A stretch of 64,000 nucleotides of DNA, taken from the NCBI GenBank assembly GCA_052035735.1, contig JBPOHI010000007.1, forward strand, positions 77,017-141,016, in the 5' to 3' direction. Below, in pieces: positions 16,423 to 27,059 of the stretch. The DNA is from JAGPDF01 sp052035735 (GTDB lineage Bacteria > Acidobacteriota > Thermoanaerobaculia > Multivoradales > JAGPDF01). The first letter of the stretch is position 1, and each line of letters begins with the position of its first letter. The position numbers were made by a program, and so were the translations under genes. The notes under the pieces were generated by a model. It had not been told where the DNA came from, made no database searches, and worked only from the letters and a program-made list of their open reading frames with translations.

Positions 16423-17022
16423 ATGAGCCCCGCCATCCTGTTGTTCGCCGCCGCCCTGCTGGGTTCCGACTCGCCGGCACCGACGCCGCAGCCCGCGACG
16501 CCCGCGCCGGCCAAGGCCGGAAACCCGCGAGTCGCGATCGAGACCTCGCTCGGACGCATCGTCGTCGAGCTCGATCCGGAGAAGGCTCCGAAGTCGGTCG
16601 AGAACTTCCTTGCCTACGCGAAGGCGGGCTTCTACGACGGCACCATCTTCCATCGCGTGATCAAGGACTTCATGGTGCAGGGTGGCGGCTTCAACGCCGA
16701 TATGCAGCAGAAGGCGACGCAGCCGCCGATCGCCAACGAGGCCGACAACGGCCTGAAAAACAAGCGCGGCACGCTCGCGATGGCGCGCACGATGGATCCG
16801 AACAGCGCCACCTCGCAGTTCTTCATCAACACGGTCGACAACGGCTTTCTCGACCACACCGGCAAGAACCCGCGCGGCTGGGGCTACGCGGTCTTCGCGA
16901 AGGTCGTTGAGGGGATGGACGTGGTCGACAAGATCCGCGCGGTGAAGACGACGACGAAGGGCCCCTACGCCGACGTGCCTGAGGCCGCGGTCGTGATGCA
17001 GAAGGTCACGCTCCTGCCCTGA
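16423..17022 (+). CDS. Exported cyclophilin-type peptidyl-prolyl isomerase
   Basis: 199 residues. Catalyses cis-trans isomerisation of X-Pro bonds during folding, here probably in the periplasm. A short signal-like start (MSPAILLFAAALLGSDS) and a Pro/Ala linker precede the domain. Seen: IVVELDPEKAPKSVENFLAY, FYDGTIFHRVIKDFMVQGG with catalytic Arg, RGTLAMART, SATSQFFINTVDN, and WGYAVFAKVVEGMDVVDKI. It matches the prokaryotic PpiA/PpiB type. AAGGAGA precedes the ATG by about six bases. TACGAT about 40 bases upstream could be the -10 box. Confidence 0.93.
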   Translation: MSPAILLFAAALLGSDSPAPTPQPATPAPAKAGNPRVAIETSLGRIVVELDPEKAPKSVENFLAYAKAGFYDGTIFHRVIKDFMVQGGGFNADMQQKATQPPIANEADNGLKNKRGTLAMARTMDPNSATSQFFINTVDNGFLDHTGKNPRGWGYAVFAKVVEGMDVVDKIRAVKTTTKGPYADVPEAAVVMQKVTLLP

Positions 17023-17045
17023 GACGCACCGGCCTGGCCGGAAAC

Positions 17046-17085
17046 GAAAAAGGCGGCGTCGCGGATCGCTCCGCACGCCGCCTTT
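17046..17085 (-). terminator. Rho-independent terminator
   Basis: An 11-base-pair outer stem (AAAGGCGGCGT with ACGCCGCCTTT) encloses a second 5-base-pair stem and a TCGC loop. Read on the minus strand the hairpin is followed by TTTTT, so it ends the secG/tRNA-Leu transcript. It may also stop the convergent cyclophilin gene. Confidence 0.85.
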
Positions 17086-17142
17086 GCTGTCTCTGCCGCC
17101 AGCCAGGCGGCAACCTTCGGTGCTTCGAGGTCCTACGAAAAG

Positions 17143-17227
<85 letters not shown>

Positions 17228-17260
17228 TAGCTTGTTGAACATCGACTCGTCGGGCTCTCT

Positions 17261-17650
17261 CTACTGCTGATTCGGCGTCTGCGGTGCCGGCGCCTGAGTA
17301 TCGGCGGGGACGGCGGCGGGCGGCGGCGTGGTGTCGGCGGGAGCGGCGGCCGGAGCTGCTGCCGGGGTCGCTGGAGCGGAAACCGGCGCAGGCGCCGCGG
17401 CCTTCATGACCGAAGACCCTTCGACATGACCCTTGAGATAGGCGATCCCCAGCGTCGTCAGGATGAACGCTACGAACGCGCCGACCGTCATGCGGTGCAG
17501 CAGGTTCGTCGCGCTGCGCGCGCCGAAGGCGGCCATCGTCGTGCCACCGCCGAAAACGGAGAGATCCGCACCCTTGCCCTGCTGCAGCAGGACGACCAGG
17601 ATCAGGAAGATACAGATGATGATGTGCAGCGTGTACAGCAGATAGATCAC
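17261..17650 (-). CDS. secG: Preprotein translocase subunit SecG
   Basis: 129 residues. A small inner-membrane partner of SecYEG. Two hydrophobic segments (about 1-20 and 55-73) flank LLQQGKGADLSVFGGG, the conserved SecG loop. AFGARSATNLLHRMT follows the family pattern. The C-terminal 45 residues are a Pro/Ala-rich tail without recognisable function, longer than in E. coli. It lies 18 bases after tpiA and just before tRNA-Leu. Confidence 0.93.
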   Translation of the reverse strand: MIYLLYTLHIIICIFLILVVLLQQGKGADLSVFGGGTTMAAFGARSATNLLHRMTVGAFVAFILTTLGIAYLKGHVEGSSVMKAAAPAPVSAPATPAAAPAAAPADTTPPPAAVPADTQAPAPQTPNQQ

Positions 17651-17668
17651 GGAGAACCTCGAAACGCC

Positions 17669-18445
17669 TCAAGCGGCGAAAGAAGAGATGATAGCGAGGA
17701 ATTTGCCGGCGTCAAAGCTCGCCCCTCCGACCAACCCCCCATCGATGTCCGCCATCGCGGCCAAACCCCTTGCATTATCAGGGGTTACGGATCCTCCATA
17801 GAGAATTCTGACGGCCCCCCCAGGAGCCCCCCAAAGCGCCTCCAAACGGCTCCGGAGGTGAGCGTGGGCGGCCTGGGCGATCTCCGGCGTGGCGGTTTCG
17901 CCGGTGCCGATCGCCCACACAGGCTCGTAGGCGAGCACCAGGCCCGGCAGCTCCTTGTGGTCGAGACCGGCGAGCGGCGCGAGTTGACGATCGAGCACCG
18001 CGAGGGTTTCGCCGGCCGCCCGTTCGGCGCGCGTCTCGCCGACGCAGAGCAGGGGCTTCAAGCCGGCGCGGACGGCGGCCAGAGCCTTGGCCACCGCGAG
18101 CTCGTCCCCCTCGCCGTGCTCGTGGCGGCGCTCGCTGTGGCCGCAGAGCGCCCAGGAACAGCCGACATCGGCCAACTGCAGCCCCGAGACGTCGCCGGTG
18201 TGGGCGCCCTTCGCTTCCGGGTGAAGATCCTGACCGCCCACCCCGATGCCACTGCCGGCGAGCGTCTCGACGACGCCGGGGAGCAGCGGAAAGGAGGGGA
18301 AGATCGCGACTTCGGTGGCGAGCGGCAACGCCGTGAGAAGCCGCCGGCAGAGGGCATCGGCCTCCCAGCGCAGCAGGTTCATCTTCCAGTTGCCGGCGAC
18401 CAGCGGCCGGCGCGCGAGCGGTGCGAAATGCGGATCGGTACTCAT
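17669..18445 (-). CDS. tpiA: Triosephosphate isomerase
   Basis: 258 residues. Interconverts DHAP and glyceraldehyde-3-phosphate in glycolysis. Seen: AGNWKMN with the catalytic Lys, CGHSERR with the catalytic His, AYEPVWAIGTG with the catalytic Glu and the start of the mobile loop, then ILYGGSVTPDN and GGLVGGASFD at the phosphate site. The ATG overlaps the pgk stop as ATGA, indicating coupled translation. Confidence 0.97.
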   Translation of the reverse strand: MSTDPHFAPLARRPLVAGNWKMNLLRWEADALCRRLLTALPLATEVAIFPSFPLLPGVVETLAGSGIGVGGQDLHPEAKGAHTGDVSGLQLADVGCSWALCGHSERRHEHGEGDELAVAKALAAVRAGLKPLLCVGETRAERAAGETLAVLDRQLAPLAGLDHKELPGLVLAYEPVWAIGTGETATPEIAQAAHAHLRSRLEALWGAPGGAVRILYGGSVTPDNARGLAAMADIDGGLVGGASFDAGKFLAIISSFAA

Positions 18446-19662
18446 CCCGCGCCGCCGGTGCCGGCGGTCGGCCGGGCGAGGGCGGCGACTCCCGGCAACG
18501 CTTTGCCGGCGAGGAACTCGAGCGAGGCGCCTCCGCCGGTCGAAACGTGGCCGATTCTGCCGGCAACGCCGGCCTGATGCGCCGCCGCGACGGTCTCGCC
18601 TCCCCCGATCAGCGTGAAGCCGGGGCAGTCGGCGAGCGCGAGCGCCACGGCGCGCGTCCCTTGGTCGAACGGCGGCTTCTCGAAGACGCCGAGCGGCCCG
18701 TTCCAGAAGAGCGTGTGGGCGCGGGCGACCGCCGCCGCGAAGGCCTCGCGGGTGCGCGGACCGACATCGACGGCGAGGAAGTCCGTCGGGATCTCTGCCG
18801 CAGCGACGGTCTGGACGACCTGCGGGTTGTCGAAGCTGTCGGTGACGACGAGGTCGGAAGGCAGGAGCACCTCGGTGCCCTGTGCCGCGGCGCGCTCGAG
18901 GATGGTGCGCGCGAGATCGAGCCGGTCGCGCTCGACGAGTGACGCTTTGAGGTCGAGCCCCTGCGCGGCGAGGAAGGTGTTGGCCATGCCGCCGCCGACC
19001 ATCAGGATGTCGAGCCGCGGCAGGAGATTCTCCAGAGTGTCGATCTTGCCCTCGATCTTCGCTCCGCCGAGAATCGCCGCGAACGGCCGCGGCGGCTCGC
19101 AGAGGAGCTTCGACAGCGCCTCGACTTCACGCACCATCAGGCGCCCCGCCGCTTTGCGGGGGAGATACGGCAACACGCCGGTCACCGAAGCGTGGGCGCG
19201 ATGGGCGCTGCCGAAGGCGTCGTCGATGTAGGCGGACGCGGGAGCGGCGAGCGCCCGGGCGAACTCGGGATCGTTCTTCTCCTCGCCGGCGTGGAAGCGC
19301 AGATTCTCGAGCAGCGCGACGTCGCCGTCGCCGAGCCTCGCCGCGACCGAAGCCGCCGGCTCGCCGATCGCGTCGTCGGCAAAGAGCACCGGCTTGCCGA
19401 GGAGAACCGCCAGCCGCTCGGCCACCGGCCGCAAGGTGTATTTCAAGTTGCGCTCGCCCTTGGGACGCCCGCAGTGCGAGCAGAGGAGGAGCCGCGCGCC
19501 GGCGGCGGAGAGCTCGCGGATCGTCGGCAGCGCCTCCTCGATCCGCGTGTCGTCGGTGACCTTGCCCTCCTTCATCGGCACGTTGAAGTCGACCCGAACC
19601 AGCACCGTGACGCCGCGCAACCGCGCGAGATCGAGATCTTCGAGAGTCAGCAGTTGTGTCAT
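18442..19662 (-). CDS. pgk: Phosphoglycerate kinase
   Basis: 406 residues, close to the family norm. Transfers phosphate between 1,3-bisphosphoglycerate and ADP. Seen: VLVRVDFNVPMKEGKVTDDTR (core RVDFNVP), CSHCGRPKGE, LLENLRFHAGEEKND, YIDDAFGSAHRAHAS, AILGGAKIEGKI, FWNGPLGVFE and STGGGASLEFLAGK. AAGGAG lies about seven bases before the ATG. It lies 25 bases after gap and overlaps tpiA. Confidence 0.97.
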   Translation of the reverse strand: MTQLLTLEDLDLARLRGVTVLVRVDFNVPMKEGKVTDDTRIEEALPTIRELSAAGARLLLCSHCGRPKGERNLKYTLRPVAERLAVLLGKPVLFADDAIGEPAASVAARLGDGDVALLENLRFHAGEEKNDPEFARALAAPASAYIDDAFGSAHRAHASVTGVLPYLPRKAAGRLMVREVEALSKLLCEPPRPFAAILGGAKIEGKIDTLENLLPRLDILMVGGGMANTFLAAQGLDLKASLVERDRLDLARTILERAAAQGTEVLLPSDLVVTDSFDNPQVVQTVAAAEIPTDFLAVDVGPRTREAFAAAVARAHTLFWNGPLGVFEKPPFDQGTRAVALALADCPGFTLIGGGETVAAAHQAGVAGRIGHVSTGGGASLEFLAGKALPGVAALARPTAGTGGAG

Positions 19663-19687
19663 GAGAGCTCCTTGGCGAGAAGTCGGG

Positions 19688-20701
19688 TCAGTGCGCCAGC
19701 CGTGCGAGCAGCTCGGCCAAGCGGTTGGTGTAGCCCCATTCGTTGTCGTACCAGGCGACGACGCGCAGCAGGCGGTCGCCGGCGAGAGAGAGGAGAGGCA
19801 GGTCGACGACCGCCGAGCGCGGATCGCCGATGACGTCCGACGACACCAGCTCTTCGTCGGTCGTCCCGAGGATGCCGGCGAGCGGCCCGCGCTCGGCGGC
19901 GCGGAAGGCGTCGGCGACGGCGTCGCGCGAAGCGGCGCGAGTGAGGCTCACGGTGAGATCGACCAGCGAGCCCGCCACGACCGGCACGCGCATCGCGAGG
20001 CCCTCGACCTTGCCGCGCATCTCCGGCATCACCTGGACGATCGACGGGATCGCGTCCGAAGTGGTCGGAATGATGTTGGCCAGCGCCGAACGCGCCCGGC
20101 GCGGATCGGCGTGGGCGTTGTCGACGATGTTCTGGCTGTTGGTGACGCAGTGCACCGTGTTCATCAGCGCGTGGTCGACACCGAAGGCGCGGTCGAGCAC
20201 CAGCAGCAGCGGCGCCAGGCAGTTGGTGGTGCAGGAGGCATTCGAGATCACGCGCTGCCACGACGGGTCGAGGTCGCGGTCGTTGATGCCCAGACAGAGC
20301 GAGAAGTCGGGATCCGGCACCGTCGCCGAGACCACCACCTGGCGCAGCGACGGGTTGCGCGATCCGAGATGCCCGGCGGCGAGCTCGCGGCGGCGGAACT
20401 TGCCTGTCGCTTCGAGCACCACCTCGACGCCGGCCGCCTCCCAGTCGATCTCCTGCGGCGTCGAGGCGCGCGCGAGAGGAACGGAGCGTCCGGCAAGAAC
20501 GAGCGCTCCGTCGCCCGACGCCACCTCGAGCGGAAAAACACCGTGCACCGTGTCGTGACGCAGGAGGCGCGCGAGCTGTCTGGGATCGGCCGAATCGTTC
20601 GCTGCCGCAAGCTCGAGCCCGAGCTCAGGGCGGGTCGCCGCGATGCGGATGAGCGCCCGACCGATCCGCCCCAGCCCGTTGATTCCGAAGCGCAGCGCCA
20701 T
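19688..20701 (-). CDS. gap: Glyceraldehyde-3-phosphate dehydrogenase, divergent type I
   Basis: 337 residues. NAD-dependent oxidation of glyceraldehyde-3-phosphate is the expected role. Seen: FGINGLGRIGRALIR for the Rossmann fold, AANDSAD at the NAD-specificity position, EATGKF, SNASCTTNCLAP with the catalytic Cys, NTVHCVTNSQ with the catalytic His, and WYDNEWGY. The phosphate-binding loop that normally reads PTSTGAAKAVG here reads PTTSDAIPSIV, and MRVPVVAGSLVDLT replaces the usual FRVPTPNVSVVDLT. Erythrose-4-phosphate dehydrogenase is therefore an alternative. The position first in gap-pgk-tpiA-secG argues for the glycolytic role. Confidence 0.88.
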   Translation of the reverse strand: MALRFGINGLGRIGRALIRIAATRPELGLELAAANDSADPRQLARLLRHDTVHGVFPLEVASGDGALVLAGRSVPLARASTPQEIDWEAAGVEVVLEATGKFRRRELAAGHLGSRNPSLRQVVVSATVPDPDFSLCLGINDRDLDPSWQRVISNASCTTNCLAPLLLVLDRAFGVDHALMNTVHCVTNSQNIVDNAHADPRRARSALANIIPTTSDAIPSIVQVMPEMRGKVEGLAMRVPVVAGSLVDLTVSLTRAASRDAVADAFRAAERGPLAGILGTTDEELVSSDVIGDPRSAVVDLPLLSLAGDRLLRVVAWYDNEWGYTNRLAELLARLAH

Positions 20702-20853
20702 GCCGGAAGTCTACCGCTTCGTCGGAAAAGGGGGTCGTGGAAGTTCGGGCCAGCAGCGTTCGACGCGAAGCAGCGGAGCGGCGCTCGCGGTGCACGGAAA
20801 CTCCGTGTCCGCCTTCCGGCGCGTTTCGCGACTTCCCTGATGGAGGGGATCTT

Positions 20854-22236
20854 ATGGACTATCGTCGTGTAGCCTCGATCGCATTGGTGTGGACGCTCCC
20901 TGTTGGCCCGTTCGCGGCTCGGGCTGCGGATGGGTTGCTCGACGGGACGTTCAGTGGCGACGGGATGCAGAGCATCGACTTCGCGCTGGTGGCGGGTGGC
21001 AACGACGTCGGCAACTCGGTCGCGGTCGATGGCCGCGGGCGGGTAGTGCTCGCAGGTCGGGCTGCCTGGAGCACGACGGACGACGACTTCGCGTTCGCGC
21101 GCCTTCTGGCCGACGGTAGTCTCGACACGAGCTTCTCCGCCGACGGCCGCGCGACCGTCGCCTTCGACGCCGGCCCCAGCGGGCATGCGCTCGACCGCGC
21201 CGGCGACGTGGCGATCCAGCGCGACGGCGCCATCGTCGCCTGCGGCTTCGTCGAGGTCGATGCGAGCGGCGGTCGCGAGCTCGGCGTGGTGCGCCTGCTC
21301 GACAACGGTGCCGCCGATCCCAGCTTCAGCGGCGACGGCAGGTTTCTGGTCAATCCGCTGGGCGGCGCAGCGCGCTACGAAGAGGAGTGCAGCATCGTCG
21401 TCCGCGCGAGCGGCGCCATCGCGGTCGCCTGGACGACCGACGACTTTGCCACGACCGGAATCCTCCAGCTAACGCCGACGGGCTCGCTCGATCCGGGGTT
21501 CGGCAGTGGCGGAGTCCTGAGTCTCACCGTCACCGGCGAGACGATGATCAGCGACCTGGCGCTCTGGTTTCCTTCGGGAAGCGAGGCTCTGGTAGCGACG
21601 GGCCACCTTTCGACCGCTTCGACCGAGGGTTTCGATGCGTTGCTCCTCACCACCGAGGACGGCGTGACCCACTCTTGGGGGTTCCTCGACAACCCCACCC
21701 CGGGGAGTCATGAGCGCGGCGTCGCCTTGGGGCTCCAAAGCGACGGCCAACTCATCGTCGGCATGATGAAGGTCGACAGCGGACCCAACAGGGGGAGCCT
21801 CGTGAGGCTGACCGCCTTCGGTCTCGATTCCTCGTTCGGCGTCGCCGGCTGGGCGACCTTCGACCTTTCCACCGAGGTGGGCGAAATCGACCTGCTCCTG
21901 GGGATCGCCGTGCAGTCGGACGACCGCATCGTGCCCTTCGGCTACACCCGGACGCTCTCCATGCACGACTGCGTGATCGAGCGCTTCGACGCCAACGGTC
22001 AGGGCCTCGACGCGAGCTTCGGCACCGCCGGGCGGACGACCGTGAGCTTCACGACCGGCGACGCCGCCGACGACTGCGCCGCGGCGTCGCTCAGCGATGG
22101 GCGCGTCGTTACCGGGGGAATGGCCTATCTTCAGAGCGATTTCGACTTCACCGCCGTGCGCCTCACCTCGGCGTTGATCTTCACCGACGGCTTCGAGATC
22201 GGGAACAGGTTCTTCTGGTCCGCGACCGTGCCCTGA
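20854..22236 (+). CDS. Secreted delta-60 repeat protein with C-terminal DGFE...WS motif
   Basis: 460 residues. A signal peptide (about 1-26, ending ARA) is followed by about six delta-60 type beta-propeller repeats. These are marked by LDGTFSGDG, LDTSFSADGR, ADPSFSGDGR, LDPGFGSGG, LDSSFGVAG and LDASFGTAGR, each followed by a V-Q-DGRI-type strand. The protein ends IFTDGFEIGNRFFWSATVP, nearly the same ending as the choice-of-anchor-B protein at 60-62.6 kb. GGAGGGG precedes the ATG by five bases. The function is unknown; an extracellular or surface role is likely. Confidence 0.85.
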   Translation: MDYRRVASIALVWTLPVGPFAARAADGLLDGTFSGDGMQSIDFALVAGGNDVGNSVAVDGRGRVVLAGRAAWSTTDDDFAFARLLADGSLDTSFSADGRATVAFDAGPSGHALDRAGDVAIQRDGAIVACGFVEVDASGGRELGVVRLLDNGAADPSFSGDGRFLVNPLGGAARYEEECSIVVRASGAIAVAWTTDDFATTGILQLTPTGSLDPGFGSGGVLSLTVTGETMISDLALWFPSGSEALVATGHLSTASTEGFDALLLTTEDGVTHSWGFLDNPTPGSHERGVALGLQSDGQLIVGMMKVDSGPNRGSLVRLTAFGLDSSFGVAGWATFDLSTEVGEIDLLLGIAVQSDDRIVPFGYTRTLSMHDCVIERFDANGQGLDASFGTAGRTTVSFTTGDAADDCAAASLSDGRVVTGGMAYLQSDFDFTAVRLTSALIFTDGFEIGNRFFWSATVP

Positions 22237-22312
22237 AGCGATTCCGGCGGCGAGTCTGCGGCGCCCGGCGCCCGGAAGGCCGCCCCGCCGGGAATTGCGG
22301 CACGACCCTTGC

Positions 22313-22318
22313 TAGATT
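22313..22318 (+). promoter_or_regulatory. -10-like hexamer before the histidine kinase
   Basis: TAGATT ends nine bases before the kinase ATG, and no good ribosome-binding site lies between them. Confidence 0.35.
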
Positions 22319-22327
22319 TCCGGCACG

Positions 22328-23832
22328 ATGTCCCTGCGCCGAAGACTCTTTCTCCTCCTGGGCGGCCTGATCTGCCTGCTGCTCGTCGGCCAGTGGCTGC
22401 TCTTTCGCTCGCTGTCGCGGGCGGTCTCCGACGATGTGCGTACGGTCGCCTTTCGCGTCGGCGAGGAGATCCTCTCGGGCTTCTCGTATCGCACCGAAAG
22501 CCGTGGCGCGGCAGATGACAGGTCCCCCGGAAGCGGCGGGCTCTCCGGCGCGGCGGCGGGCGGGGAGGGGAGCGAGACCCACGTCGTCGTCTTGACGACC
22601 GACACTTCGAAGGGCTCGCCCGAGGTCTCCGGCGAAGAGCCGAGGCAACTCGTACTGCGTCGCGAGCTCCACTTCAAGGGTACGGGCCCGGCCGAAGCCG
22701 AGACCACCATCGTCGCGAGTGGCGAGCCGCCGGGCAGCCTGCCGGCGGTCGGCAGCGGGCAGGGCGAGCCGGCCGGACAACTGCTGCGCAAGATGGTGCT
22801 CGAGACGGATGCCGCGCGCGACGTGCTCTTCGTGCGCGGACCGGCGATGCAGCGCCGGATTCCGATCCCCAATGCCGAGATCTCCTCGACCCTCGAGCGC
22901 TTCGGCTCGCGCCTCCTCCTGGGCAACCTCGCGCTGCTCGCGGCCGGCCTTCTGGCCGCTGCCGTCCTGGCGCACCGGCTGACGCGTCCGCTCGCCAGCC
23001 TCACCGCGGCGGCCGAGCGCGTCGGCAGCGGTGAGCTCGGCGCAGCGATCGAAGTCGAGCCGGCGGCGCGCCCGGACGAGGTCGGGCGGGCGATCACCGC
23101 CTTCAACCGCATGTCGATCCGTCTCGCCGAGCTCGACCGCGAAAACCGGAGGCTCGCCGCCGCCGAGCAACTCGCGGAACTGGGTGAGGTGGCGCGCGGC
23201 CTCGCGCACTCCTTGCGCAACCCGCTCAACGCCCTCGGCCTGGCCGTCGAACAGGCCGGCGCGCCGGCGGAGCTCGTCGAGGGCTCGCGGCGTCAGATCC
23301 GGCGCATGGACAGCGCACTGCGTTCCTTCCTCGCCCTCGCTTCGGCAGGCTCGGCCCAGGCCGAGTCGGTCGACCTCGCGCAGCTCGCACGCGAGGTGGC
23401 GCTCGAAGCGCTGCAGGATGGCGGCGGGCGGGTGCGGATTGACGTCGAGGCGGCAAGCGGCGGAGGCTTCGCTGTCGCCGCCGTGCCGGCCGAGCTCAAG
23501 GCGGTGCTGCAGGCCTTGGTGGTGAACGCCGTCGAAGCGAGCCCGACCGGCGGGCGGGTCGCGATCCGCGTCGAACGCCACGCTGCCTCCGGAGTGCGCA
23601 TCGTCATCGACGACGAGGGCGGCGGGCTTAAGGACGAGGTCCGCGAGCGGCTCTTCGAGCCGCATGTGACCACCAAGGCGCACGGCTCCGGCATGGGGCT
23701 CTTCCTGGCGCATCGGCTGGTGTGTGGGCGTTACGGCGGCGAGCTGCGGCTCGAGCCGCGGCCTGGCGGCGCCACCGGCACGCGCGTCGCGCTTACCGTA
23801 GGCGACCGCCTGCCGTCCGGGGAGGCCGCGCG

Positions 23833-23836
<4 letters not shown>
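22328..23836 (+). CDS. Sensor histidine kinase with HAMP domain
   Basis: 502 residues. An inner-membrane sensor that should phosphorylate the next gene's regulator. Seen: membrane segment 1 (about 7-26), a periplasmic region (about 27-195) with no recognised domain, segment 2 (about 197-218), then HAMP (AHRLTRPLASLTAAAERVGSG), the H-box ARGLAHSLRNPLNAL with the phospho-accepting His, the N-box LVVNAVEASP, IDDEGGG, and the G-box GSGMGLFLAHRLV. Its TGA overlaps the regulator's ATG, so the two are a coupled pair. Confidence 0.92.
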
Positions 23837-25209
<1,373 letters not shown>

Positions 25210-25281
25210 AGCGGACTCCCCAGGACGGCAGCGCCTTCCCCTATTGGGGATACCAAGGGTGCGAACGAGCCCGGATTCAGC

Positions 25282-25296
25282 TGGCATCGTCCTTGC
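25282..25296 (+). promoter_or_regulatory. Sigma-54 (-24/-12) promoter
   Basis: TGGCATCGTCCTTGC fits the TGGCAC-N5-TTGC consensus with exact spacing. A palindrome CCCCTATTGGGG lies about 35-45 bases upstream and could bind the adjacent regulator. The downstream gene encodes a secreted protein. Confidence 0.75.
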
Positions 25297-25353
25297 CATT
25301 CCTCTCCGTCGGACGCGGCAGCGAGCCGCACAACTTTCGAAGGAGCGCACCCG

Positions 25354-26157
25354 ATGCCCAATCGCACTCGTTGGACAGCCTTTTCTCTCGCCGGACTCCT
25401 CTTGGCGGCGGCGGGCAGCCTGGCCTATGCCGCTGCGACCGAGACCGCAGCCCAAGGCCTCGACGCCGGTGAAGAAGCCGAGGCCACTGGCACCGAAGCA
25501 ACCCAGATTCGGCAGTCGCGGATCAAGCTCGTCGTCGACCACGACGGCGCCGCCGAACAGCTCGAGATCGCCGATCTGCACGATATGGCGGTGGGTGAGA
25601 GCCGCACACTGGAGACGGCCAGCGGCACTCCGGTCGTCGTCACCCGCGACGAGCAGGGCTTCGAGCTCGACATCGCCGGCAAGAAGATCCGTCTGATGGA
25701 CCATTTCTCCGGCGAGCCGGGCGAGATGTCCTGGACCGGCGCCGGAGGCGAGGGGACCTTCCACCGGAAGATCGTCGTGCAGCAGGACGGTGACGCCGAG
25801 GGCGGCAACGCCAACGTCATGATCTTGCGCAACAAGGTCGCGGCGGAAGGGGGCGAAACCGCAGACGGCCAGGACGTCGTCATGCTGCGCCGAGCGGCGG
25901 GCGACGGCGCCCACGGCTTCGCCTTTACGACCGGCGACGGCGAGCTGGCCGCGCTGCCGCTACCGGTCGAGGCGACGATCGCCCGCCTCCAGGCTTCGGC
26001 CAGGTTCCAGCAGCTCGACGAGGCGACGCGCGCCACGGTGCTCGAGGCGTTGCGCGAATCGGCCCCCAAGCCGCGCGTGCTGATGGCCGGCGAGCCGGGG
26101 GCGAAGACGATCGTCCTCGAGCTGCAGGACCAGCCGGAGGCGACCCCCGGCAACTGA
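25354..26157 (+). CDS. Exported protein of unknown function under a sigma-54 promoter
   Basis: 267 residues, not recognised. A signal peptide (about 1-26, ending AYA) is followed by an acidic Ala/Glu linker. A beta-rich middle contains QIRQSRIKLVVDHDGAAEQL, TPVVVTRDEQGFELDIAGKKI and GTFHRKIVVQQDGD, and a helical C-terminus follows (LPVEATIARLQASARFQQLDEATRATVLEALR, about 200-230). No Cys or catalytic signature stands out. AAGGAG precedes the ATG by nine bases. The promoter and the upstream kinase-regulator pair suggest an envelope-stress or surface role, which is inference. Confidence 0.7.
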   Translation: MPNRTRWTAFSLAGLLLAAAGSLAYAAATETAAQGLDAGEEAEATGTEATQIRQSRIKLVVDHDGAAEQLEIADLHDMAVGESRTLETASGTPVVVTRDEQGFELDIAGKKIRLMDHFSGEPGEMSWTGAGGEGTFHRKIVVQQDGDAEGGNANVMILRNKVAAEGGETADGQDVVMLRRAAGDGAHGFAFTTGDGELAALPLPVEATIARLQASARFQQLDEATRATVLEALRESAPKPRVLMAGEPGAKTIVLELQDQPEATPGN

Positions 26158-26333
26158 GCGCAGACGCACCTCGCCGGCGGAACGCTTCGCCTCTCGCGCC
26201 GCGCTCGGCTCCGGGATCCCACCCGGGCCGGGCGCGGCGCCTCACTTTGGTCAGTTCCGCGGCACCGGCCGGCTGTCTAATCTGCAGAGCAGCGACCGCG
26301 CTGCACTCTCTTCCGCGGTCGGGGAGCCGGGCG

Positions 26334-27026
26334 ATGAACGGGCGACGACGAGCTGGGGCGATTCTGTTGGCGGTTGTGGGCGCTGCCGTAAGCGCGGGTT
26401 CGGTGCAAGGCGGCGAGTACGTCGTCGATCCGGCGACCTCGGTCTTCGCCGTGCTCACCCATAAAGCCGGCATCGCCTCCTCGCTGGCGCACGATCACCT
26501 GGTGGTGGCGAATGGCGCCAGAGCGGTGCTCGAGTTCGATGCGCTGTCTCCGGAGACGACGAGGTTCGACTTCACGGCCGCCGTCGAGGCGCTCGACATC
26601 GACGCGCCGGCGCATCGAGCGGCGTGGAAGAACCGCTTCCGCGAGCTCGGCATCCACTCGGGCGACCTGCCGCCGGTCGCCGATTCCGACCGGCACAAGG
26701 TGCGCGCCGCGATGCTCGGCGAGCGCCAGCTCGACGGGGCGAAGTTCCCCGAGATCCGGGCGGAGGTCCTCGCGCTCGAGCGCGGCAGCGGCACCGGGAC
26801 GGCGACCTGGACCGTCCCGGTCCGCCTGACGATTCACGGCAAGACGATCGAGCGCCGTCTGGCGGCGACCTGGAGCCTCGCGGAAGGCGTGCTCTCGGTC
26901 GAGATCGTGGGCGAGCTCCACTTCAAGGAGTTCGGCATCGAGCCGTACTCGACCCTGCTCGGCGCGATCCGCAACGACGACCGCTTCCACCTCTACGTCC
27001 GCGTCTTCGCCCGCCCTAAGGCCTGA
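26334..27026 (+). CDS. YceI-like secreted protein
   Basis: 230 residues with a signal peptide (about 8-28). The domain begins GGEYVVDPATSVFAVLTHKAGIASSLAHDHLVV. This combines the YceI-family opening (Y-VD-S) with a HDH motif found in a subgroup. Later blocks are RLTIHGKTIERRLAATW and LHFKEFGIEPYSTLLGAIRNDD, typical of YceI strands near the C-terminus. YceI proteins are periplasmic lipocalin-like isoprenoid binders. The ligand here is unknown. TAATCT at about 55 bases upstream may be the -10 box. Confidence 0.75.
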   Translation: MNGRRRAGAILLAVVGAAVSAGSVQGGEYVVDPATSVFAVLTHKAGIASSLAHDHLVVANGARAVLEFDALSPETTRFDFTAAVEALDIDAPAHRAAWKNRFRELGIHSGDLPPVADSDRHKVRAAMLGERQLDGAKFPEIRAEVLALERGSGTGTATWTVPVRLTIHGKTIERRLAATWSLAEGVLSVEIVGELHFKEFGIEPYSTLLGAIRNDDRFHLYVRVFARPKA

Positions 27027-27059
27027 GGGCGGCGCCCGGAAGGCCGGCCGCGACGAGCC

